A stretch of DNA of 64,000 bases. It comes from Microbacterium sp. GCS4. Lineage in GTDB: Bacteria > Actinomycetota > Actinomycetes > Actinomycetales > Microbacteriaceae. The stretch covers positions 176,368 through 240,367 of the forward strand of contig NZ_LGYE01000002.1 in NCBI RefSeq assembly GCF_001262495.1, given 5' to 3'. Positions within the stretch are counted from its first letter, which is position 1. Each line of letters starts with the position of its first letter. A program made the translations under genes and the position numbers. Shown in pieces: positions 7,667 through 14,567 of this stretch. The notes under the pieces are model-generated. The model saw only the letters and a list, made by a program, of their open reading frames with translations, did no database searches and had not been told where the DNA came from.

Positions 7667-8668
7667 ATGAAGTTCGGCAAGAAGACCGCATTCGCGGCAC
7701 TCGTGGCCGCATCCGCCCTCGTGTTCGCCGGCTGTGCCGGCGGCGGCGGTGACGTCATCGAAGAGGGCAGCGGCGACGGAGGCAGCGGCGACGGCGAGAT
7801 GTACATCGCCATGGTGTCGAAGGGCTTCCAGCACCAGTTCTGGCAGGCCGTGAAGAAGGGCGCCGAGGAGAAGGCCGAGGAGCTGGGCGTGCGCATCACG
7901 TTCGAAGGCCCCGCAGCCGAGACCGAGATCGCCCAGCAGCTCGAGATGCTGACCGCCGCCATCGACAAGAACCCGGATGCCATCGCCTACGCCGCCCTCG
8001 ACCCCGAGGCGTGCGTCGCCCCGCTCGAGCAGGCCAAGTCGAAGGACATCCCGGTCGTGTACTTCGACGCTCCCTGCGACGGAGACGTGGGCCTGAGCCT
8101 CTCGGCCACCGACAGCAAGGTCGCCGGCGCGCTGGCCGCCGAGCACATGGCCGAGCTGATCGGCGGATCGGGCGAGGTCGCGATCGTCGGCCACTCGCAG
8201 ATCAACTCGACCGGTGTCGAGCGTCGTGACGGCTTCGTCGAGAAGATGGAAGCCGACTACCCGGACATCGACATCGTCGACATCCAGTACGGCGACGGCG
8301 ACCACCTGAAGTCGGCCGACATCGCCAAGACCCTCATCGCCGCGCACCCCGACCTCAAGGGCATCTACGGCACCAACGAGGGCTCCGCGATCGGCGTCGT
8401 CAACGCCGTGAACGAGCTCGGCCTCGAGAAGGGCAAGATCACGATCGTCGGCTTCGACTCCGGCGCTGCGCAGATCAACGCGATCAAGGACGGCACGATG
8501 GCCGGCGCCATCACGCAGGACCCGATCGGCATCGGCGCGCAGGTCGTGCAGGCGGCGTACGACGCCGCCAACGGCAAGTCGGTCGAGAAGTTCTACGACA
8601 CGGGTTCGTACTGGTACGACAAGACGAACCTCGAGGACTCGAAGATCGCCGCGGTCCTGTACGAGTGA
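7667..8668 (+). CDS. Sugar ABC transporter substrate-binding lipoprotein, RbsB/periplasmic-binding type 1
   Basis: A 333-residue secreted lipoprotein. The signal peptide ends in the lipobox FAGC with C23 as the lipidated residue, followed by a Gly/Asp-rich linker. The mature part is a Peripla_BP_4-type two-lobe fold (MYIAMVSKGFQHQFWQAVKKG at the start, and later a conserved VGFDSGAAQ). GGAG lies 5 bp before the ATG. Third gene of the transporter operon, followed directly by a terminator. It resembles ribose, xylose or polyol binders; the ligand is unknown. Confidence 0.92.
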   Translation: MKFGKKTAFAALVAASALVFAGCAGGGGDVIEEGSGDGGSGDGEMYIAMVSKGFQHQFWQAVKKGAEEKAEELGVRITFEGPAAETEIAQQLEMLTAAIDKNPDAIAYAALDPEACVAPLEQAKSKDIPVVYFDAPCDGDVGLSLSATDSKVAGALAAEHMAELIGGSGEVAIVGHSQINSTGVERRDGFVEKMEADYPDIDIVDIQYGDGDHLKSADIAKTLIAAHPDLKGIYGTNEGSAIGVVNAVNELGLEKGKITIVGFDSGAAQINAIKDGTMAGAITQDPIGIGAQVVQAAYDAANGKSVEKFYDTGSYWYDKTNLEDSKIAAVLYE

Positions 8669-8683
8669 TCCTCTGAGAACGGG

Positions 8684-8716
8684 AGAGCCCCTCGCCTTCG
8701 GGCGGGGGGCTCTTTC
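8684..8716 (+). terminator. Terminator of the ABC operon
   Basis: A 13-bp stem (8684-8696 with 8701-8713, one G-T pair) closed by a TTCG tetraloop and followed by TTT. It begins 15 bp after the binding-protein stop. Confidence 0.85.
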
Positions 8717-8733
8717 GCGTGTGTGGCCCGGAT

Positions 8734-8790
8734 GCCGACGCCCCGTCTGATTGCCGACGCCCCGTCTGATTGCCGACGCCCCGTCTGATC
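8734..8790. repeat. Three tandem 19-bp repeats (GCCGACGCCCCGTCTGATT)
   Basis: Copies at 8734-8752, 8753-8771 and 8772-8790; the last ends in C. An inverted GGGGCGTCGGC (8824-8834) lies downstream. The core GCCGACGCCCC recurs at 40013-40075, also between convergent genes. There are no unique spacers, so it is not CRISPR. Confidence 0.85.
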
Positions 8791-8831
8791 GACGTCGGTC
8801 AGCGGGGGCGTGGGTAACCAGCCGGGGCGTC

Positions 8832-8863
8832 GGCGTGGAGGCGAAGAGGCGTGGAGGCGAAGA
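8832..8863. repeat. 16-bp tandem duplication
   Basis: GGCGTGGAGGCGAAGA occurs twice in tandem just past the end of the ABM gene. Probably a slippage product. Confidence 0.7.
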
Positions 8864-8879
8864 GGGCCGAGGGATGCCG

Positions 8880-9176
8880 TCAGAGGCGACGCAGGAACGT
8901 CAGAACGGACGACGGCTCGACGATGAGCTGCTGCAGCGCCTCGTTGAAGGGTCCCCCGGCCGGGGAGGCGAGGTGCGCCTGGAACGCCGCCTCGTCGCGA
9001 TAGACCTCGTACACGAAGAAGCAGTCGGGATCGTCGACGAGACGGGTCGCGTCGAACACGACGTTGCCCTCCTCGGCGCGGACGCCCTCGGCGAAGTCCG
9101 CGAGCAGCGCGGCGACGCGGTCGCCCTCGCCCGGTCGCGCCGTGAAGGTGGCGTGGAGGATGGTCGGTGCGGTCAT
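8880..9176 (-). CDS. ABM-domain protein, putative quinol monooxygenase
   Basis: A 98-residue single-domain protein of the antibiotic biosynthesis monooxygenase (YgiN-like) superfamily, a dimeric ferredoxin-like fold. It shows the usual N-terminal beta strand (ILHATFTARPGEGDRVAALL), the central FVYEVYRDEAAFQAHLASP and a C-terminal strand. GAAGGAG precedes the ATG at 9176. It follows the phosphotriesterase-like gene by about 110 bp, with a dispersed palindrome between them, so co-transcription is uncertain. Such proteins oxidise small quinols or act as accessory enzymes; the substrate is unknown. Confidence 0.82.
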   Translation of the reverse strand: MTAPTILHATFTARPGEGDRVAALLADFAEGVRAEEGNVVFDATRLVDDPDCFFVYEVYRDEAAFQAHLASPAGGPFNEALQQLIVEPSSVLTFLRRL

Positions 9177-9230
9177 GAGGGACTCCTTCGGGGTGGATGC
9201 TGTGGACTGGGTGTTGTGCGGGGATCTGGC

Positions 9231-9294
9231 GCGTTTCGTCTCGCGGAGACCCGCGCTGAGCGAGCGTAGCGAGTCGAAGTGTCGCTCAACGACC
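9231..9294. repeat. Dispersed palindrome (GGTCGTTGAGCGAGC family), compound copy
   Basis: GCGTTTCGTCTCG (9231-9243), CTGAGCGAGCGTAGCGAG (9256-9273) and CGCTCAACGACC (9283-9294) are pieces of the family consensus. The upstream minus-strand gene takes its last codons and stop (Gly-Arg-TGA) from the GGTCGTTGA end of the element. Confidence 0.8.
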
Positions 9295-10239
9295 CGTCAG
9301 GGTGAGGAGGCGTGCGGGGTTGGCGACGAGCATCCGGTCGACGCGGTCGTCGCCGATCGCGGCACGCAGCCGGGGCAGGTAGCGCTCGCCGAGGTAGGCG
9401 AGGCCCGGCATCCCGCCGTACGCGATGTAGCGGGTCGCGCGCGCGACGTCGCCGCCGAGCACCACGTGGTCGCCGGCGCCGCGCGACACGACGGCTTCGG
9501 TGAGGGCCAGCAGCTCGGCATCCGATCTCGTGCGGGGGCGGGCGAAGCCGTCGTACCCCAGGTAGGCGCCGCGTTCGGCGAGCGAGACGTGCAGTCCCGC
9601 GTCCGGGTCCCGGTCGGCGTGCGCGAGCACCACGCGCTCGGCGCCCACGCCCTCGGCGCCGAGCAGATCGAGCACTTCGTGCGCGGCCGTGCAGAACTCC
9701 AGGTGCACCATGATCGGGGCCCCGGTCGTGCGATGGGCGGCGGCGAGGGCGCGCAGGGTCGTGCTCTCGAAGTCGCTGATGCGCCAGTAGTCGACGCCGC
9801 CCTTGAGCAGACCGGCACGCGCGGGGGCGGCGCCGGGGGTGAGCGCCCGCGCGCCGTCGGGATCGGCGTCGTCGCGCGGCATCCCCTCGGCGATCTCGCA
9901 CACGAACCGCCTCGTCAGGGTCTCGGCATCCTCATGGCGCGTCGGGTGGTCCGCAGAGTAGTGCGCCTCGCGGTGGCGTCCCGTCGTCGCGACGACGCGG
10001 AGTCCGGTCGCGGCGCTGATGCGCGCCAGCGCCTCGGGATCGCGGCCGAGCCCGAAGGGCGTGGCGTCGACCATCGCCGCGAACCCGCTGTCACGCAGCA
10101 GTGCGGCCTCGGCCCCCGAGCGCTCCTCGTCGTCGAGCTCGTCGCCCGGCAGCAGCGGCGACACCTGGAACAGGTGCTCGTGATAGTTCGTCGTCCCCAG
10201 ATCCGCCGGGTCGACGTCGCCGAGGACGGTGCGGATCAT
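9286..10239 (-). CDS. Phosphotriesterase-family hydrolase, probable (phospho)lactonase
   Basis: A 317-residue amidohydrolase-superfamily protein. The metal motif HxH is at H20/H22 (NYHEHLF). A probable carboxylated bridging lysine lies in LLKGGVDYWRISDFE, with further ligands in IMVHLEF and VLAHADRD and the catalytic Asp in LGGDVAR. The ATG at 10239 overlaps the upstream stop by 4 bp (ATGA), which decides the start over longer in-frame extensions. Several members of this family hydrolyse sugar lactones or phosphorylated sugar lactones rather than phosphotriesters. In this sugar-kinase and dehydrogenase operon a phospholactonase role is likely but unproven. It is the last gene of the main operon. 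Confidence 0.83.
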   Translation of the reverse strand: MIRTVLGDVDPADLGTTNYHEHLFQVSPLLPGDELDDEERSGAEAALLRDSGFAAMVDATPFGLGRDPEALARISAATGLRVVATTGRHREAHYSADHPTRHEDAETLTRRFVCEIAEGMPRDDADPDGARALTPGAAPARAGLLKGGVDYWRISDFESTTLRALAAAHRTTGAPIMVHLEFCTAAHEVLDLLGAEGVGAERVVLAHADRDPDAGLHVSLAERGAYLGYDGFARPRTRSDAELLALTEAVVSRGAGDHVVLGGDVARATRYIAYGGMPGLAYLGERYLPRLRAAIGDDRVDRMLVANPARLLTLTGR

Positions 10240-11183
10240 CGGCGCACCGACTCCGCCGCCTCGGCCAGACGCTCCACGATCTCGGGCGTGAGCTCCAGCT
10301 CGAACACGTCGGCCACGACCTGCGACCATCCGTGGATGAAGTAGCGCCAGCCGTCGACCACGTGCAGGCGGCGCGCGGCCTCCTGCGCGCGGGCCTGGTG
10401 CAGGAACTCGAGCGTGCCGCGGTAGTTGAACTCCCACACCCACGCGTCCTCGGGGAACACCACGTCGTCGGGCAGCGGAGAGCCTGGCCGGTCCTTGCCG
10501 AGACCGGTGGCGTTCACGATGAGCGATCCGGCGGGGGCGGCGGCGACGACCGCGGCGGCCTCCTCGACAGACCCGGTGCGCACGTACTCGATGAAGCCCT
10601 CGCGGGTGCCGTGCTGGCGATGGACCTCGCGCAGATGCTCGAGCTTCTCGTCGCTACGGGCGGTCACCGTGATCTTGGACGGGGCGTCGGCGCGCTCCGC
10701 GAGAGCCCAGCTCAGCGCGGTGCCCGAGCCGCCGGCGCCTAGGATCACGACCTCGGCGCCGGTGCGCGCGAAGTGGTCGGAGGGCAGGAAGTCGTTCAGC
10801 GCGAGGTCGACCGTGAGCGGGTCCTTGGCACGACCGATCAGGAGGTCGCCGCGCTTGGAGATGCTCGAGATCTCGGAGCACGACACCGCGAACGGGTCGA
10901 GCTCGTCGAACAGGTCGGATGCCGCGGCGAACACGTTCATCTTGTGGGTCGTCACGAGCGCTCCGCGGTGGTGCGGGTCGTCGCGGATCTGCTCGACCAT
11001 GGCGCGGTACTGCGCGGGGGTCGCATCCATGGGCAGGTCGTGGCCTACCAGCTCGGTCGTCGGCAGGTCGAGCACCTCCGCCCACCGGGGGAAGACCTGC
11101 ATGATCGACGACGAGCCGGTGCTCACGCCCACGAAGCCCATGTAACCGCCGGTCGTGGTCGGCGTGTTCTCGGTGATGGTCAT
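10236..11183 (-). CDS. Divergent shikimate dehydrogenase-like oxidoreductase
   Basis: A 315-residue protein with the AroE two-domain layout: an N-terminal substrate domain and a C-terminal Rossmann domain with GAGGSGTA around residues 148-155. The catalytic lysine region is present as VTTHKMNV (AroE usually has VTxPxK). The substrate motifs are altered: SLSP is replaced by STGSSS, and the NTD motif by GRAKDP. This argues against true shikimate reduction and for another hydroxy-acid or sugar-acid substrate. GAAGGA precedes the ATG. It overlaps the lactonase by 4 bp and follows the hydroxyacid dehydrogenase after 24 bp. Confidence 0.8.
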   Translation of the reverse strand: MTITENTPTTTGGYMGFVGVSTGSSSIMQVFPRWAEVLDLPTTELVGHDLPMDATPAQYRAMVEQIRDDPHHRGALVTTHKMNVFAAASDLFDELDPFAVSCSEISSISKRGDLLIGRAKDPLTVDLALNDFLPSDHFARTGAEVVILGAGGSGTALSWALAERADAPSKITVTARSDEKLEHLREVHRQHGTREGFIEYVRTGSVEEAAAVVAAAPAGSLIVNATGLGKDRPGSPLPDDVVFPEDAWVWEFNYRGTLEFLHQARAQEAARRLHVVDGWRYFIHGWSQVVADVFELELTPEIVERLAEAAESVRR

Positions 11184-11207
11184 GTCGGTCCTTCAGGGGT
11201 AGAGACT

Positions 11208-12164
11208 TCAGGGTCGGGAGGAGACGGGATGCGCCGGTGCGCGCCCCGCGAGCACGGAGAGCACGTCGTCGAGCGACAGCGAGCCCATGTTGTCTACGGC
11301 CTGGGTGGTCTGCGCGCCGAGGTGCGGCGTCACGGTCACGCGTTCGGCGAGGTCGGCGGCGAGCAGCGGGCTCGCGCTCGCCGCGGTGTCGCCGGCGAGC
11401 GTGTCGGCCGCGTACGCGCCCAGGCGACCGTCGCGGAGGGCCGCGGCCACGGCATCCTCGTCGACGAGGTCGGGCCGGGCGGTGTTCACGACGATCGCGC
11501 CCGGGCGGATGCCGCCCAGCCGAGCCGCATCCACGAGCGTCTGTCCGCCCGGGGCATGGAGCGTGATGAGGTCGGCTGCACGGAACAGCTCGTCGAGGTC
11601 GACCGGGGTCGCGCCCAGCTCGGTGATCCGCTCCGCGGGGAGGTACGGGTCGGCGGCGAGCACCGTGCACCCGAAGCCGGAGAGTCGACGGGCGACGCCC
11701 TGGCCGATGCGGCCGAAGCCCACGATCCCGACGGTCGCGGCGCCCAGCTCACGGCCGCGCCGCACGCTCCAGTCGCCGTCCCGCACGCGTCGATCGCCGT
11801 CGGGGATGAAGCGCAGCGCGGCGAGCATCAGGCCCACCGCGTGGTCGGCGACGGCATCCGCGTTCGCGCCGGGAGTGTTCGTCACCGGGATGCCGCGGCG
11901 CTCGGCGGCCGCGATGTCGACCGCCTCGGTGCCGACGCCGTAGCGGGCGACGATGCGCAGCTGCGGTGCCGCCGCGAGGTGCTCGTCGGTCACAGGGCCG
12001 GTGCCCGCGATCCAGCCCTCGGCCGTCGCGAGCAGCGGGGTCAGCTCGGCGAGGTCGTGGTGCGCGGGTCCGCGCACGATCTCGTGCCCCGCGGCCTCCG
12101 CCCGGGCGACGAGGTCGAGCTCGCCGTCGGAGAACGAACGGCTCGTGGCGAGGATGACGCCCAT
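11208..12164 (-). CDS. D-2-hydroxyacid dehydrogenase (phosphoglycerate dehydrogenase-like)
   Basis: A 318-residue NAD(P)-dependent dehydrogenase. The NAD-binding motif is VGIVGFGRIGQGVA (around 140-153), the general-acid histidine is in VTPHLGAQT, and the catalytic-loop arginine is in VNTARPDLVDEDA. That last segment has RP where most homologues have RG. The ATG at 12164 shares one base with the FGGY kinase stop (TGATG), fixing the start. Members reduce 2-keto acids to D-2-hydroxy acids or oxidise the phosphorylated forms. Here it probably oxidises or reduces an intermediate downstream of the kinase. Confidence 0.88.
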   Translation of the reverse strand: MGVILATSRSFSDGELDLVARAEAAGHEIVRGPAHHDLAELTPLLATAEGWIAGTGPVTDEHLAAAPQLRIVARYGVGTEAVDIAAAERRGIPVTNTPGANADAVADHAVGLMLAALRFIPDGDRRVRDGDWSVRRGRELGAATVGIVGFGRIGQGVARRLSGFGCTVLAADPYLPAERITELGATPVDLDELFRAADLITLHAPGGQTLVDAARLGGIRPGAIVVNTARPDLVDEDAVAAALRDGRLGAYAADTLAGDTAASASPLLAADLAERVTVTPHLGAQTTQAVDNMGSLSLDDVLSVLAGRAPAHPVSSRP

Positions 12165-13666
12165 CACACGCTCCCCGCGGACGGAGCCGAGGCGAACCAC
12201 GGCGCGAGCGCGTCGTACGCCGTCGTGAAGCGGGCGTGCCGCTGCGCGTACACCGCGTGGCGACCGGCACCCGGGGCGAACTCGGCCGTGACCTCGCTCA
12301 GGGCGCGGGCGGCCGAGAAGTCGGCGAGGCCGAGGCCCACCGCGCCGGTGACCGCCGCACCCAAGCTGTTGGCCTCCTCGACGATCGTGCGGCGACGCAC
12401 CGGCACTCCCCACACGTCGGCGAGGATGCCGAGCCAGACGTCGCTCTGCGCGCCGCCGCCGACCGCGTCGATGCGGTCGATCACGGCGCCGGACTCGCGG
12501 AACGCCTGGATGCAGGTGAAGAGGTTGAACGCCACGCCCTCGAGCACCGCACGGGTCAGGTGGGATCGCGTGTGGTGGCGGCCGATGCCGACGAACGCCC
12601 CGCGGGCGGCGGGGTCCCACAGCGGCGAGCGCTCGCCCAGGAGGTACGGGAGGAAGTAGAGATCCTCCGTGTCGAGGTCGCCGCCCGCGTCGGCGGTCAG
12701 ACGGCCGGTCTCGGGGCGCGCCGGGTCGGCGGACAGCGCCTCCGCGATCCACTGCACCGAGGCGCCGCCGGCCTGCATCGTCGCGGTCGGCACGAACGAA
12801 CCGGGCACGACGTTGTCGAACGTCATGGTGCGCATCTGCGGGTCGTGCAGCGGGGTGGGGCTCGCGAACGAGATCCACGACGAGGTGCCCAGGCACACGT
12901 ACGCGCCGTCCTCCGGGGCGACGACACCGGAGCCGACAGCCGCGAGCGGACCGTCGCCGCCGCCCATCACGACCCGGGTCCCGGTCGGGAGGCCCAGCGC
13001 GTCGGCGGCGTCGGACGTGAGCGTGCCCGCGACGGTCGTCGAGTCGAGGATCTCGGGGAACAGCGCCGGGTCGAGGCCGGCCGCGGCGAGCACCGACTCC
13101 GACCACGTGCCGGTGATCTGGTCGTAGGCGTTCGTGCCCGAGGCGTCCGAGCGCTCGGTCGCCAGACGGCCGGTGAGGCGGTAGACGATGAAGTCCTTCG
13201 CGACGCAGAAGTGGCGCACGCGCGCCCACGTGTCGGGCTCGTTGTCACGCACCCACATGATCTTCTCGAGCGAGTACGTCGGGTTGAGGCGGTGGCCGAG
13301 CACGCGGTAGGCCGCCTCGGCGCCGAGCGCCTGCTCCAGCATCCGCGTCTGGGCACCCGAGCGCGTGTCGGCCCAGATGATCGCGGGGCGTACGGGGGCG
13401 CCGTGCGCGTCGAGCAGCACCGTGCCCATCATCTGACCGCTCACGACCAGGCCGCCGACGGTCTCCGGCCCGATGCCCGAGGTGGACAGCAGCTGCCGCG
13501 TGGCGGTGACGACCGCGCCCCACCAGTCCGCCGGGTCCTGCTCAGCGATGCCGCCCGCCGCGAAGTGCGCGGGATACGGCACCGTGACCGAGGTCACGAG
13601 CCGGCCGTCGTCGTGGTGCAGCGAGGCCTTGTTGCCGGTCGTGCCGAGGTCGTGCGCGATGATCAT
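12164..13666 (-). CDS. FGGY-family carbohydrate kinase (xylulokinase-like)
   Basis: A 500-residue cytoplasmic sugar kinase with the two-domain actin-like fold. Visible are the phosphate-1 motif HDLGTTGNKASL (5-16), the catalytic region GGGDGPLAAVGSG in the middle, and the adenosine motif VGGGAQSDVWLGILADVWG near residue 400. The family phosphorylates pentuloses, hexuloses, polyols or glycerol. The nearest general resemblance is to xylulokinases, but the substrate cannot be read from motifs. It lies 9 bp after the cupin phosphoglucose isomerase gene in the same operon. Confidence 0.9.
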   Translation of the reverse strand: MIIAHDLGTTGNKASLHHDDGRLVTSVTVPYPAHFAAGGIAEQDPADWWGAVVTATRQLLSTSGIGPETVGGLVVSGQMMGTVLLDAHGAPVRPAIIWADTRSGAQTRMLEQALGAEAAYRVLGHRLNPTYSLEKIMWVRDNEPDTWARVRHFCVAKDFIVYRLTGRLATERSDASGTNAYDQITGTWSESVLAAAGLDPALFPEILDSTTVAGTLTSDAADALGLPTGTRVVMGGGDGPLAAVGSGVVAPEDGAYVCLGTSSWISFASPTPLHDPQMRTMTFDNVVPGSFVPTATMQAGGASVQWIAEALSADPARPETGRLTADAGGDLDTEDLYFLPYLLGERSPLWDPAARGAFVGIGRHHTRSHLTRAVLEGVAFNLFTCIQAFRESGAVIDRIDAVGGGAQSDVWLGILADVWGVPVRRRTIVEEANSLGAAVTGAVGLGLADFSAARALSEVTAEFAPGAGRHAVYAQRHARFTTAYDALAPWFASAPSAGSV

Positions 13667-13675
13667 GGCCGGAGC

Positions 13676-14260
13676 CTATTCGGCGGTGGCGGCGTAGGGG
13701 CGGAGGTCCACGCCCTCGGACGCGCGGTACGCCCGCGAGCCCATGCCGTGCTCGAGCACCCAGCCGTAGTCGTGGCCGGCTCCGCCGGGGTATACCGCGA
13801 GGAACGCGTAGGGCTCGTCACCCGTGTTGACCGAGCGGTGTGCCCAGCCCGGCGGGATGTAACCGATCGTGCCCGGGAGCATGTCGAGCCACTCGGTGCG
13901 CTCTCCGTCGAACATCAGCAGTCCGCCGCGGCCTTTCAGCGCGAGGTAGATCTCGCCCTGGTGATTCGGGTGCTGGTGGCCCTTCGTCATCCAGAGCTCG
14001 CCCGAGGTGTCGCCCGGCATGATCGTCGTGATCGACTGGGGCAGCTCGCGGTCGATCTCCGGCACGGGGGAGCTCACGACCGTGTAGACCACGGGGTTGT
14101 CGCCTTCGCTGGCGGCCTTCCAGGCATCCGCGTCGAGGAAGAGACCCTCGAGGTCGGACATGCGGCGCGTGAGGGTCGGGCCTTCGGGCGACAGGGTGAG
14201 CTTCTCGGAGTCGAAGGCGATCGCGATCGGGGAGAGCGGCGGGGTGTGGAACTCGGGCAT
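13676..14260 (-). CDS. Cupin-type glucose-6-phosphate isomerase
   Basis: A 194-residue single-cupin protein. The metal site is GHQHPNHQGEIY (H95, H97, E103) plus H141 in PPGWAHRSVNTG, the arrangement of archaeal-type cupin phosphoglucose isomerases. These interconvert aldose and ketose phosphates with Fe2+, Mn2+ or Ni2+. AGGAGC precedes the ATG at 14260. It heads the five-gene operon and sits directly behind two copies of the shared dyad. Most bacteria rely on the larger, unrelated Pgi, so a dedicated cupin isomerase in a catabolic operon suggests isomerisation of a non-glucose sugar phosphate. Confidence 0.87.
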   Translation of the reverse strand: MPEFHTPPLSPIAIAFDSEKLTLSPEGPTLTRRMSDLEGLFLDADAWKAASEGDNPVVYTVVSSPVPEIDRELPQSITTIMPGDTSGELWMTKGHQHPNHQGEIYLALKGRGGLLMFDGERTEWLDMLPGTIGYIPPGWAHRSVNTGDEPYAFLAVYPGGAGHDYGWVLEHGMGSRAYRASEGVDLRPYAATAE

Positions 14261-14295
14261 CGGTGCTCCTCGTAGGGTGCTGCGACACTGCGCAA

Positions 14296-14310
14296 CCTGT
14301 AATGACAAGT
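14296..14310. promoter_or_regulatory. Operator dyad CCTGTAATGACAAGT (site 1)
   Basis: CTTGT/ACARG-type dyad 36 bp before the cupin-PGI ATG. It is 23 bp centre to centre from site 2, about two helical turns. The same motif occurs at 4894-4907. Confidence 0.68.
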
Positions 14311-14318
14311 TGAGCGTA

Positions 14319-14333
14319 CCTGTTATGACAAGT
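14319..14333. promoter_or_regulatory. Operator dyad CCTGTTATGACAAGT (site 2)
   Basis: Differs from site 1 by one base. Paired placement on one face of the helix indicates cooperative binding of a dimeric regulator, probably of the GntR/HutC type. Confidence 0.68.
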
Positions 14334-14406
14334 GGTGTCCAGTGCTCATCTGCGCGGAGGTGCGGGCGCGGGTGCGGGGCGGCGGCGTGGGGGAAGGTGT
14401 GGAGGA

Positions 14407-14435
14407 GGGTGTGAGGGAGGGTGTGCAGGGAGGGG
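14407..14435 (+). other. G-quadruplex-type G-run block
   Basis: Five G-tracts of three or more (14407-14409, 14415-14417, 14419-14421, 14428-14430, 14432-14435) separated by loops of 1-6 bases, made of imperfect GTGTGnAGGGAGG repeats. It lies between the esterase stop and the operators of the next operon. Confidence 0.5.
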
Positions 14436-14567
14436 ATGACGCGGAGGTAGGAGGATGTGGCCCGGATCGTCCTGCGCCCGGGTGATCGCCTACGCCCAGG
14501 GTTGCCGGGAGAGCGGCGGGCGGCGCGCGAGCGGGCGGGGAGTGTGGACGGGCGGGGGGAAGGATGC

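Larger units (their letters stand above)
14261..14567. other. 307-bp gene-free control region of the cupin-PGI operon
   Basis: No convincing coding sequence. It contains two dyads (14296-14333) close to the operon start and a purine-rich G-run block (14390-14460) behind the esterase gene. I cannot fix -35/-10 boxes with confidence; the TTGTCA cores of both dyads could serve as -35 elements on the minus strand. Confidence 0.7.

Noticed and set aside
8734..8790. Possible CRISPR array
   Set aside because: Repeats are only 19 bp and directly adjacent with no spacers; no cas genes nearby.
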